Below, in pieces: positions 8,564-16,209 of a stretch of 50,982 nt of DNA; position 1 is the stretch's first letter; every line of letters begins with the position of its first letter. The DNA lies in assembly GCA_030451825.1 (NCBI GenBank), contig JAKDNL010000004.1:1-50982 (forward strand). Reading direction: 5' to 3'. The notes under the pieces are model-generated. The model was given only the letters and a program-made list of their open reading frames with translations. It did not search any database and was not told where the DNA came from. Origin of the DNA: Pseudonocardia sp. GTDB taxonomy: Bacteria; Actinomycetota; Actinomycetes; Mycobacteriales; Pseudonocardiaceae. The position numbers and the translations under genes were made by a program.

Positions 8564-9434
8564 GCGCGGCGAGCCCGACCGCGCCGGCCACCGCGGAACC
8601 GGCCGCGCGGACGGCCCCCGTTGCCGCTCGGCAGCCCGCCCCGGTCCCGAGCCGCACGCGGACCGACGGCCGGTCGTGGGCGAGCCGCTCGCCAGGGCCC
8701 TGGCCCGCGAGCGCGGCCTGGACATCCACGACGTCGTGCCGGGGCCCGACGGCGCCGTACGTGCGGCGCAGGTGACGAACGCTGGCCACGCCATCCGGCA
8801 GGTGGCTCCGCCGGGCACCGGCACCAGCGTGGCCGGGTCCGTCCACCTGCTCGTCGCGGACGCCGACGTGACCGGGCTGGAGCGGGCACTGGCATCCGGC
8901 TCAGCCGATCCCGCCGCGCGGGAGGGCGCCGAGCCGTCGCTGTTCGCCGCCGTCACGCAGCTCGTCGTCCAGAGTCTGCGGCGCTGCCCGGGTGTGCACG
9001 CGGACGACGTCTCCGTCCCGGTTCACCTGTCCGTGCTGAGGGAGGACGACATGTGGAGCGAGGTACCCGACGCGGGTTCGCTCAGCTTCGCCGGGCTCCT
9101 GCGGGCGCTGGGCACCCGCACACCGGCGCCGACGCCCGATGCCGGCCTCGTGGTGATCGACTCCGATTCGACCGGCATCGCACTGGAGCTGATGTCGCCG
9201 CCGGCGGGCGCGCGGGCCGCGCTGACGGTCGGTGGGGTGCAGCGGAGCGTCTCGGTGGTGACGACGGACGGCGCGGAGGGCATCGCCGTCCGGTCGGTGA
9301 TCCGGCTCGGCCTCTCCCTCGACGCGTCGTGTGTCGGCCGGGCCGACGCCGCCGCGTTCCTGCGTGACCTGGTGTCGCGGCTCGCCGGCACGACGGCGTC
9401 GGAGCTCGGTTTCCCGGTCGCGGCTACGGCGTGA
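8560..9434 (+). pseudogene. Degenerate E2-like protein (E3-binding domain plus acyltransferase-like domain), frameshifted
   Basis: About 291 aa if one base is restored near 8670-8690. The first frame gives an Ala/Pro-rich leader. The second gives the peripheral-subunit-binding domain (PLARALARERGLDIHDVVPG then DGAVRAAQV) and a chloramphenicol-acetyltransferase-like domain. Two hallmarks of E2 are missing. No lipoyl domain precedes the binding domain: fewer than 45 codons are available. The C-terminal active-site block, normally DHRxxDG, reads SLDASCVGRADAAAFL, so the catalytic His is absent. It may be a structural E3-binding or E1-docking protein needing a lipoyl domain in trans. It is coupled to E1 by an ATGA overlap. 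The frame change is again a 1-bp deletion. Confidence 0.7.
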
Positions 9435-9449
9435 ACGGTGGTGGGCGGC

Positions 9450-10211
9450 TCACGGCGCGGCGTAACCGCCGTCCACCACGAACTCGGCCCCGGTGGTCCA
9501 CCGGGAGTCCGTACCCGCGAGATAGGAGAACGCACCGACGAGATCCTCGGGCTTGCCGAGCCCGAGCGGATGGCGCGCGGTCAGCGACGGCAGGGCACCT
9601 TCGGGGATGTCGGCGGTCATGGCGGACTCGAAGGTTCCGGGGCACACGCAGTTCACCCGGATCCGTTCCTTCGCGTACTCGACCGCCGCCACCTTGGTCA
9701 GGTGGATCACGGCCGCCTTCGCCGCGCAGTACGGCGCCGCGTACGGCCAGGCCGTCAGGCCGGACACCGAGGCGGTGTTGATGATCGAGCCACCGCCGTC
9801 CTGCTTGCGCATCACCCGCACGGCGGCGGTCGTCCCGTGGACCGTCCCCATGAAGGTGACTTTGAGCTGGCGTTCCCACTCCTCCGGCGGCTGGTTGTGG
9901 ATCCGGCCGCTGGACGACAGGACGCCGGCGTTGTTGATCAGAACGTCGAGCTGCCCGAACCGGTCGACGGTGGCCGCCACCGCCTCGTCGACGGCGGCGG
10001 CGTCGGACACGTCGACCACCCGGGTGAGTACCTGGGAGCCCGAGTCCTTCACCGCCGAGGCGGTCGCGTCGAGCCGCTCGGCCGAGAGGTCACAGAGGAC
10101 CAGATCGGTCGCCCCCTCCCCCGCCAGCCGTTCGGCCACCGCCGTGCCGAGCGCACCGGCGGCTCCGGTGATCAGCACGACGCGCGAGCGCGCGTTCTCC
10201 GAGCTCGTCAT
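9450..10211 (-). CDS. SDR-family oxidoreductase
   Basis: 253-aa classical short-chain dehydrogenase. NAD(P)-binding TGAAGALG is at residues 15-22, NNAG at 93-96, Ser148, and the catalytic pair Tyr161/Lys165 in YCAAK. The Asp after the second beta strand (CDLSAE, Asp41) favours NAD(H) over NADP(H). ATG 10211 was chosen for length and an upstream GAAGAGG; a longer in-frame extension has no family match. The 28-bp operator copy at 10235-10262 sits immediately upstream, so it likely belongs to the same TetR regulon as the acyl-CoA synthetase operon, with which it converges. Probable role: dehydrogenation of a hydroxy intermediate. Confidence 0.88.
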   Translation of the reverse strand: MTSSENARSRVVLITGAAGALGTAVAERLAGEGATDLVLCDLSAERLDATASAVKDSGSQVLTRVVDVSDAAAVDEAVAATVDRFGQLDVLINNAGVLSSSGRIHNQPPEEWERQLKVTFMGTVHGTTAAVRVMRKQDGGGSIINTASVSGLTAWPYAAPYCAAKAAVIHLTKVAAVEYAKERIRVNCVCPGTFESAMTADIPEGALPSLTARHPLGLGKPEDLVGAFSYLAGTDSRWTTGAEFVVDGGYAAP

Positions 10212-10234
10212 CAGTCCATCGCCTCTTCGCGAGA

Positions 10235-10262
10235 GTTTCTTGTACCGGCTGTTCTGTAAAAC
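10235..10262. promoter_or_regulatory. Probable TetR operator, copy 2
   Basis: 28-bp site 23 bp upstream of the SDR start. It reads GTTTCTTGTACC, four variable bases, then GTTCTGTAAAAC. It matches the reverse complement of 4127-4154 at 21 of 28 positions, with differences mostly in the centre as expected for a dimer operator. Confidence 0.65.
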
Positions 10263-10626
10263 CCTAATCCCACGGGCCGCCGCAGTCGAGGGCACGGCGC
10301 GAAGTAACCCCTCACCCGCCCAGCCGCACCTGCACCGTCGCCTCGCAGGCCACCTCGTCGTCGGAGCGCCGCAGGAGCAGCCCGCCCATGAAGGGGCCGC
10401 TGACCAGCTTCGGGAGCATTTTGCCGGTCGTCGTGTACAGCGTGGTCCTGTCGCTGGTGGGGACGAGGGCACTGCTGGCGATCTCCGAGCGGCGGGCGCG
10501 GGACGAGGAGTCCGTCGCCGTGTCGTCGGCCTGACGGCGGCGACGCGGCTACGGTCGGCGCCCTCCCACCCGGGTAGCATCGCCGAGGACGCCACCGACA
10601 TCGACCACCAGAGCCGGGAGGAGCAG
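10263..10626. other. Intergenic stretch between SDR and TetR with a possible gene remnant
   Basis: 364 bp with no complete gene. A stretch at about 10312-10530 has strongly GC-ending codons on both strands in registers that share third positions. Minus-strand reading gives a short segment ending LLRRSDDEVACEATVQVRLGG with a stop at 10312. Plus-strand reading from ATG 10388 gives a 48-residue hydrophobic peptide (PVVVYSVVLSLVGTRALLAI). Neither has a good start with a ribosome site. I read this as eroded coding DNA, family unknown. The tetR promoter must lie at its right end. Confidence 0.3.
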
Positions 10627-11328
10627 ATGCCCCGGCCACCCGGTCACGGGAGCGGATTCGAACCGCGCCGCCAGGAGATCATCAGCATCTCGGCGGCGCT
10701 GTTCGCGCGTCGCGGGTACGCGGCCACCAGCATCACCGACATCTGCGAGGCGGTCGGCCTGGCGCGCGGAGCCTTGTACTACTACATCGGCTCCAAGGAG
10801 AAACTTCTCGTCGAGATCCAGGAAGCCGTGCTGGGCCCGCTGCTCACGATGGCCAGGCCGATCGTCGAGGCTCCGACGTCGCCCGCCGTCCGGATGCGGC
10901 TGTTGTCCGAGGTTCTGCTGGCCACGATCGTCCGACGGCTCGACCACATCTGGGTCTACGAGCACGACTACCGCCAGCTGTCGCCGACGAACCGCGAGGC
11001 GGTCGTCGCCCGGCGCCGCGCGTTCGAGTCGATCGTGGTCGACCTCCTCTCAGCGGCGGTCGAGGCCGGCCAGTTCAGGCCGATCGACCTCCAGCTCGGC
11101 ATGCTGCAGTTCCTGAACCTGCACAACCACACCTACCAGTGGATCCGGTCCGACGGCCGTTGGTCGGTGTCCCGCCTCTCGGCCGAGTACTGCAGTACCC
11201 TCTTCCGCGCCTTCGCCGCGGACGGCTTCGATCCGTCCCGGGTCGAGGAGGACACCGATCGGTTCCGCCGGGAGCATCCGGAGTTCGATCTCGAGCCGCA
11301 GCCGGCGAGCACCCTCGACCCGGCCTGA
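10627..11328 (+). CDS. TetR/AcrR-family transcriptional regulator
   Basis: 233-aa repressor. The N-terminal helix-turn-helix runs over residues 15-60 (ISAALFARRGYAATSITDI, then GLARGALYYYIGSKEKLL), followed by a ligand-binding helical domain that may sense an acyl-CoA. The ATG at 10627 has GGGAGGAG just upstream. Its neighbours and the two matching palindromes at 4127-4154 and 10235-10262 suggest it controls the ECH/ACAD, ACS-SDR-E1-E2 and SDR units. The ligand is probably an acyl-CoA intermediate of that pathway, as for many TetR regulators in acyl-CoA clusters; this is inference. Confidence 0.85.
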   Translation: MPRPPGHGSGFEPRRQEIISISAALFARRGYAATSITDICEAVGLARGALYYYIGSKEKLLVEIQEAVLGPLLTMARPIVEAPTSPAVRMRLLSEVLLATIVRRLDHIWVYEHDYRQLSPTNREAVVARRRAFESIVVDLLSAAVEAGQFRPIDLQLGMLQFLNLHNHTYQWIRSDGRWSVSRLSAEYCSTLFRAFAADGFDPSRVEEDTDRFRREHPEFDLEPQPASTLDPA

Positions 11329-11423
11329 TTCCGCTGGTCGCGACGGAGGAGACCGCAGCCGCCCGACGCCGGGACGAAGGGAAGTCGGATGCGCCGGGGC
11401 CGGGCCGGTGGAACGGTCTCACC

Positions 11424-11759
11424 GTGGACTCCCCGGTGGCACGCTCGCCCGCCACGACCTGGCGGATCGGCCTTGCCGGCGGGCCCCTCATGGCGGTGAC
11501 GTTCGGCATGGTGCGCTATGCCTACGGCCTCACCCTGCCCGCCATCCGCACCGATCTGGTGCTCTCCGACCTCGTCCTCGGACTGATCGCCAGCGGCACG
11601 TTCCTCGGCTTCCTCGTCGCTCTGCTGCTGTCGACCCCCCTGTCGGCGAAGGCCGGTCCGCGGGCGTCCACGACACTCGGCGGCCTGGTGTGGCCGGTCG
11701 CTGGACCGGCGGCCTCGTCCAGCGTCTGCGCTCCGCCCCGGTCGCAGCCGTCTCGCTAG
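11424..11759 (+). pseudogene. Truncated MFS transporter (YbfB/YjiJ-like), N-terminal part only
   Basis: About 85-90 residues of a major facilitator protein. The recognisable parts are MAVTFGMVRYAYGLTLPAIRTDL, which is typical transmembrane helix 1 of YbfB/YjiJ-like carriers, and a second helix GLIASGTFLGFLVALLL followed by a loop (KAGPRAS). Similarity ends near 11690, and the frame stops at 11759 after a non-membrane tail. A full carrier would have about 400 residues and 12 helices. The probable start is GTG 11424 or ATG 11490. It lies 95 bp after tetR. The remaining 200 bp before larC (11760-11959) show no gene. Confidence 0.7.
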
Positions 11760-11959
11760 TGGTCGCGCGCCCGAAAGTACGCCGATGAATCGGATGGCCG
11801 CGGACACGGATGGCGTGATCGACGCAACCGCACATACCTGCTGGTCACCGGACATATGGCGGACCTGTTGTGCGGTGGCATCACGGTGTGTGCGGTGGCC
11901 CATCGACAGCGCCGAACCTGCGCCGCGGCTCAGGGGCCGCGCTGTACTACCGTGACCGG

Positions 11960-13183
11960 GTGTCGACCACGCGACCAGCCCAGGCCTGGATCGACGCCGG
12001 TGCCGGGGTGGCGGGCGACATGCTTCTCGGCGCCCTGCTCGACGCGGGAGCAGATCTCGACGCCGTCCGCTCCGCGGTGTCGGCCGTCGTCCCCGGAGAG
12101 GTCACGGTAGAGGCGGAGCCGGTGCACCGGGCAACTCTGCGCGCGACGCGGGCCCGGGTACGCAGCGTCGTTGCGGACCATCCACACCGGTCCTGGGCGA
12201 CGATCCGGCGGCTCCTCGACGACGCCGACCTCGCACCGGACATCCGAGCGCGGTCGGTTCGCGTGTTCTCCCTGCTCGCCGAGGCGGAGGGCCGGGTGCA
12301 CGGGGTTCCCGTGGACCATGTGGAGTTCCACGAGGTCGGCTCCTGGGATTCCATCGCCGACGTCGTCGGCACCTGTGCCGCGGTAGCCGATCTGGGGCTC
12401 GCCTCGATCACCGCCGGGCCGGTCGCACTCGGCTCGGGCCGTGCACGGTCCGCGCACGGCGAGATCCCGGTGCCGGTCCCCGCCGTTCTCGAGTTGGCCA
12501 GGGGCTGGCGGGTCACGACGGGCGGGGACGGCGAGCTGGCCACACCGACCGGGATGGCGCTGGTCCGCGGCCTGGCCGGGGCGTGCGGCCCACTCCCGGA
12601 GATGTGCGTCGACGGGGTCGGGATCGGGGCCGGGACCCGCGACGTCGACGGCCGCCCGAACGTCGTCCGGGTCGTGATCGGGGCCGGCGCTCCGGTGACC
12701 GGTGGGTCGACGGTGCAGGGGATGGTCGTCCTGGAGGCCAACGTGGACGACCTGGATCCGCGGGTCTGGCCGTCGGTGCTGCAGGCACTGCTCGACCACG
12801 GTGCGGCCGACGCCTGGCTGGTCCCGATCCTGATGAAGAAGGGGCGACCGGCCCACACCCTCCGGGTGCTGGGCCACGCCGACCACGCGGCCGAGCTGCG
12901 TGCCCTCGTGCTCGGGTCGACCTCCACACTCGGAGTCCGCCAGTCCGAGGTGTCCCGGTTCGCGCTGGACCGGGCATGGCGCAACGTGGCGGTACTCGGC
13001 GCCGACGTCCGGATCAAGCTGGGCCTGCAGGACGGCGCGATCGTGCACGCCGAACCCGAGTTCGACGACGTCGCGCAACTGGCCGGTAGCCGCGGGCTCC
13101 CGGTCCGCCAGGTCCTCGACGCGGCGTCGGCCGCCGCTGACACCGCCGGTCTGCGGCCGGGCGAGTACCCGGGGCCGGCCTGA
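11960..13183 (+). CDS. larC: LarC: nickel insertion into the pincer-nucleotide cofactor
   Basis: 407-aa CTP-dependent nickel chelatase of the LarC family. It inserts Ni into pyridinium-3,5-bisthiocarboxylic acid mononucleotide, completing the NPN cofactor of LarA-type enzymes. Family marks: N-terminal WIDAGAGVAGDMLLGALLDAG (shown as two overlapping family blocks), VDHVEFHEVGSWDSIADVVG, PTGMALVRGLAG and the C-terminal LEANVDDLDPRVW and PILMKKGRPAHTL. It is one continuous gene, unlike the ribosomal-frameshift arrangement reported for Lactobacillus plantarum larC1/larC2. GTG 11960 gives the expected N-terminus. It converges on larB with 2 bp between the stops. With larB, larE and the larA homologue at 19158 the cofactor pathway is complete. 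Confidence 0.92.
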   Translation: MSTTRPAQAWIDAGAGVAGDMLLGALLDAGADLDAVRSAVSAVVPGEVTVEAEPVHRATLRATRARVRSVVADHPHRSWATIRRLLDDADLAPDIRARSVRVFSLLAEAEGRVHGVPVDHVEFHEVGSWDSIADVVGTCAAVADLGLASITAGPVALGSGRARSAHGEIPVPVPAVLELARGWRVTTGGDGELATPTGMALVRGLAGACGPLPEMCVDGVGIGAGTRDVDGRPNVVRVVIGAGAPVTGGSTVQGMVVLEANVDDLDPRVWPSVLQALLDHGAADAWLVPILMKKGRPAHTLRVLGHADHAAELRALVLGSTSTLGVRQSEVSRFALDRAWRNVAVLGADVRIKLGLQDGAIVHAEPEFDDVAQLAGSRGLPVRQVLDAASAAADTAGLRPGEYPGPA

Positions 13184-13185
13184 GT

Positions 13186-13863
13186 TCAGGTCGGAGCGGC
13201 GATCTGGGCGGCGAGGTGGCCGGCACCGTAGCCGTTGTCGATGTTGACGACGGCGACGCCGGGCGCGCAGGAGTTGAGCATCGTCAGGAGAGCGGCCACG
13301 CCGCCGAACGCGGCCCCGTACCCGACCGAGGTCGGCACGGCGACGACGGGCGCGGTTACCAGTCCGGCCACCACCGTGGGGAGGGCCCCGTCCATGCCGG
13401 CGGCGACGACGATCGCCCGGGCCGCGCACAGGTGGTCGAGTTGGGCGACGATGCGGTGCAGCCCCGCCACCCCGACGTCGACGATCAGTTCGGTCCGCCG
13501 GCCGAGGTGTGTGACGGTCAGCGCCGCCTCACGGGCGACCGGCAGGTCCGAGGTGCCGGCCGCGAGCACGACGACCAGGCCCCCGGTCGGTTCGGGCGGG
13601 GCCGGTGGCCAGGCCAGCAACCGGCACTCTTCGGCGTGGACAGCGTCCGGAAGGACGGCGAGCACCGCGGCGGCGTGCTCCGGGGGCGCGCGGGTGAACA
13701 GCGTCCGGAGCCCGCGCTCGCCGATCTCCGCCGCGATCGCGCGGACCTGCTCGGGGGTCTTGCCCTCGCAGAAGACCGCCTCGCCGTACCCGCGGCGGCG
13801 CGCTCGGTCCGTGTCGAGCCGGGCGAACTCCTCGAGCGGATCCGGCGGGTTCTCATCCGGCAC
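13186..13863 (-). CDS. larB: LarB: pincer-nucleotide precursor carboxylase
   Basis: 225-aa LarB, which carboxylates C5 of nicotinic acid adenine dinucleotide and releases AMP to give pyridinium-3,5-biscarboxylic acid mononucleotide, the first step of nickel-pincer cofactor synthesis. The N-terminal small domain contains FCEGKTPEQV. The C-terminal PurE-like (AIR carboxylase) domain has LVVLAAGTSDLPVAREA, VVAAGMDGALPTVVAGL and VGYGAAFGGVAALLTMLNSCAPG, all characteristic of the family. GTG 13863 overlaps larE by 11 bp, so the two are translationally coupled. It is the last gene of the uidA-carrier-larE-larB operon. Confidence 0.93.
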   Translation of the reverse strand: MPDENPPDPLEEFARLDTDRARRRGYGEAVFCEGKTPEQVRAIAAEIGERGLRTLFTRAPPEHAAAVLAVLPDAVHAEECRLLAWPPAPPEPTGGLVVVLAAGTSDLPVAREAALTVTHLGRRTELIVDVGVAGLHRIVAQLDHLCAARAIVVAAGMDGALPTVVAGLVTAPVVAVPTSVGYGAAFGGVAALLTMLNSCAPGVAVVNIDNGYGAGHLAAQIAAPT

Positions 13864-14734
13864 AGCGGCCGCCGTCGATCAAGGGCAGGGTGAACGCCCC
13901 GGGCTGAAGTCCCGCGAGGTCCACGGACACGAACCGGAACCCGGCCCCCCGAACCGCGTCGAGAACGGCCTTCCGCCGCTCCCCCGTCGCCTCGGCGATC
14001 CGGTCGGCCGGCAGCTCGACGCGCGCGACGTCGCCGTGGTGGCGCACCCGGCAGTCGGGGAAGCCGAGCCGGTGCAGGGCGCGCTCGGACCGCTCGATCT
14101 CCGACATCTTCTCGGGTGTCACCTGCTCGAAGTGCGGGATCCGCGACGCGAGGCAGGGGGCGGCCGGCTTGTCGGCGCTGGGCAGGTTCATGGCCCGCGC
14201 GATGCGGCGCACGGCAGCCTTGTCGATGCCGGCCGCGGCGAGCGGGCGGAGCACACCGTGCTCGGTGGCCGCTCGCGCGCCGGGCCGGTCTCGCCGGACG
14301 ATGTCGTCGGCATTCTCCCCGTAGGCCACGGCGTCGAGCTCGTAGCGGTCGAGCACCTCCTCCTCGATGGTGGTGAACAGGGTGTCGCGGCAGTGGAAGC
14401 AGCGATCGGGTCCGTTCGCGCGGTAGGCCGCGCGCTCGGTCTCGGCGGTCGGTACCTCGACGACGGGTACCCCGACGAAGGCTGCGACGTCGTGCGCCGC
14501 CGCGCGCTCCTCGGCCGCGAGGCTCGGCGAGACGCCGACCAGGGCCAGCACCCGTCCGCGGCCGAGCGTGTCGGTGGCCAGGGCCAGCAGGGTCGACGAG
14601 TCGACGCCTCCGGACAGCGCCACCCCCACCCGCCGGTGCTCGGCAAGCTCTCTGGCGACGTGGCCCACCGCCGCCCGCTCGTCGTCCGACAGCGCACCGG
14701 ACCACGCGGTGGCGGTCGAGCGGGTGGTCGTCAT
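13853..14734 (-). CDS. larE: LarE: ATP-dependent sacrificial sulfur transferase
   Basis: 293-aa PP-loop ATPase that adenylates the pyridinium carboxylates and transfers sulfur to them. The PP-loop is VALSGGVDSSTLL. The Cys in PAAPCLASRIPH is at the position of the sacrificial Cys176 of Lactobacillus LarE, so this is a Cys-sacrificing rather than a [4Fe-4S] version. RCFHCRD also contains two cysteines. ATG 14734 is chosen because GAAGGAGGAGG lies directly upstream; an ATG at 14752 would place that ribosome site inside the gene. It starts 45 bp after the glucuronide carrier in the same direction and overlaps larB, so it is probably co-transcribed with uidA. Confidence 0.93.
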   Translation of the reverse strand: MTTTRSTATAWSGALSDDERAAVGHVARELAEHRRVGVALSGGVDSSTLLALATDTLGRGRVLALVGVSPSLAAEERAAAHDVAAFVGVPVVEVPTAETERAAYRANGPDRCFHCRDTLFTTIEEEVLDRYELDAVAYGENADDIVRRDRPGARAATEHGVLRPLAAAGIDKAAVRRIARAMNLPSADKPAAPCLASRIPHFEQVTPEKMSEIERSERALHRLGFPDCRVRHHGDVARVELPADRIAEATGERRKAVLDAVRGAGFRFVSVDLAGLQPGAFTLPLIDGGRCAG

Positions 14735-14779
14735 GGCCTCCTCCTTCATCACATCGGATCCGGATCAATCCGCAAACGA

Positions 14780-16189
14780 TCAGACGACCGGGCTCTCGCC
14801 CGCGACGACCTCGTTCCGCGCGGTCGATCGCCGGGCCCGGGTCTCCTCGATCATCGTGGCGAAGACCGACTCGGTGAGCGGGTAGGCGAGGAAGACGGCG
14901 ACCCCGATCAGGATGAACGCCGCCGGGACGAATCCGGCGGTCGCCGCGATCCAGCCCAGGGCCTCGCCGGACTGCGCCGGCGCGTTGGCCACGTACCCGC
15001 CGAAGCCGATGGCATAGGCGGCGGCCGCGCCGCCGACCGCCTGACCGAGCTTGCGGGTGAACGAGAACATCGCGTACGTCGTGCCCTCGGTCCGGACGCC
15101 GGTACGCCACTCCCCGTACTCGACGGTGTCCGCCTCCAGCGCCCACATGAGGGTGTTGACCCCGGCCATCGAGACGCCCATCAGCGCGAACCCGATGATC
15201 GCGACCACCGGGACCGTGGGTGGGGCGAGCGAGATGACCACACCGGCCAGGACACCGAGCAGACCGAAACCGATGAACCCGCGCTTCTTCCCGACGGTGC
15301 GCACCAGACGGGGGATGAAGGGCGCGACGACGAAGATCGCGCCCGCACCCAGGATCGTCAGCAGGATGATGTAGTTGGCGTTGCCGAGCACATCGCGGGC
15401 GTAGTAGGCCTGCACGGTCTGCAGCGTGAACATGCCGCAGAGGAACGCCAGCGACGACAGGCAGAGCATGATCAGCGGCCGGTTGCTGCGCAACGTCCGC
15501 AGGCTCTGCCGCAGGCTGACGTGGGCGACGGTGCGGGCGACCTGCTCCGTCGACGTCCGGAACAGGAACAGATAGAGCCCGACGCCCAGCACGGTGAACA
15601 CGACCGTGGTCACCAGCAGCGACTGCTGGAAGCCGGCCGGATCACCGCGGAAGCGCTGGATCTGCGGGGCGACCACCAGGGCGAGCAGGATGATCGTGAG
15701 CGCGGTGCCGATCATGCGGAAGCTCGCGAGCGAACCGCGCTCCTCGGGCTGCTGCGTCATCGCCGAGGCCAGAGATCCGTACGGGATGTTGACCAGGCTG
15801 TAGGCCAGGCCCAGGGCGCCGTAGGTCAGGTAGGCGAGCAGCAGGGCGGTGCCGCCGTCGGCGAGCCCGGGCAGCGTGAAGGTCGCGACCGAGAGCAGCA
15901 TCAGCGGGACGCCGCCGAAGAGGAAGAAGGGCCGGAACTTGCCCCAGCGGCTCATGGTCCGATCGACCATCCGCCCGGCGAAGAGGTCCGCGAACGCGTC
16001 CCAGATCCGGATGACCAGGAAGAGGGTGCCGGCGGCGGCGGCGCTGATCCCGACGACGTCGGTGTAGTAGATCAGCAGGAACATCGAGGTCATCGAGAAC
16101 GCGAGGTTGTTCGCGGCGTCGCCCGCCGCGTATCCGAGGTACTGGGGCAGGCGCAGGCGCACTGCCCCGGCCGCATCACTGAGGCTCAT
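14780..16189 (-). CDS. Glucuronide carrier, GPH family (UidB-like)
   Basis: 469-aa sugar:cation symporter of the GPH/MelB family, with about 12 predicted membrane helices. The N-terminus LGYAAGDAANNLAFSMTSMF, the loop RWGKFRPFFLFGGVP and VNIPYGSLASAMTQ are classic GPH blocks (conserved GDxxxN and RxGKxRP motifs). It likely imports beta-glucuronides or free glucuronate. ATG 16189 has AAGGAG upstream. It starts 20 bp after the stop of beta-glucuronidase, the same neighbour order as enteric uidA-uidB, and is followed by larE. Substrate assignment rests on this context. Confidence 0.9.
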   Translation of the reverse strand: MSLSDAAGAVRLRLPQYLGYAAGDAANNLAFSMTSMFLLIYYTDVVGISAAAAGTLFLVIRIWDAFADLFAGRMVDRTMSRWGKFRPFFLFGGVPLMLLSVATFTLPGLADGGTALLLAYLTYGALGLAYSLVNIPYGSLASAMTQQPEERGSLASFRMIGTALTIILLALVVAPQIQRFRGDPAGFQQSLLVTTVVFTVLGVGLYLFLFRTSTEQVARTVAHVSLRQSLRTLRSNRPLIMLCLSSLAFLCGMFTLQTVQAYYARDVLGNANYIILLTILGAGAIFVVAPFIPRLVRTVGKKRGFIGFGLLGVLAGVVISLAPPTVPVVAIIGFALMGVSMAGVNTLMWALEADTVEYGEWRTGVRTEGTTYAMFSFTRKLGQAVGGAAAAYAIGFGGYVANAPAQSGEALGWIAATAGFVPAAFILIGVAVFLAYPLTESVFATMIEETRARRSTARNEVVAGESPVV

Positions 16190-16209
16190 GGTGGCCGGCT
16201 CCTTGGCCG

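Noticed and set aside
11960-13183. Ribosomal-frameshift larC (larC1/larC2)
   Set aside because: Here larC is one continuous frame from WIDAGAG to the C-terminal LarC motifs.
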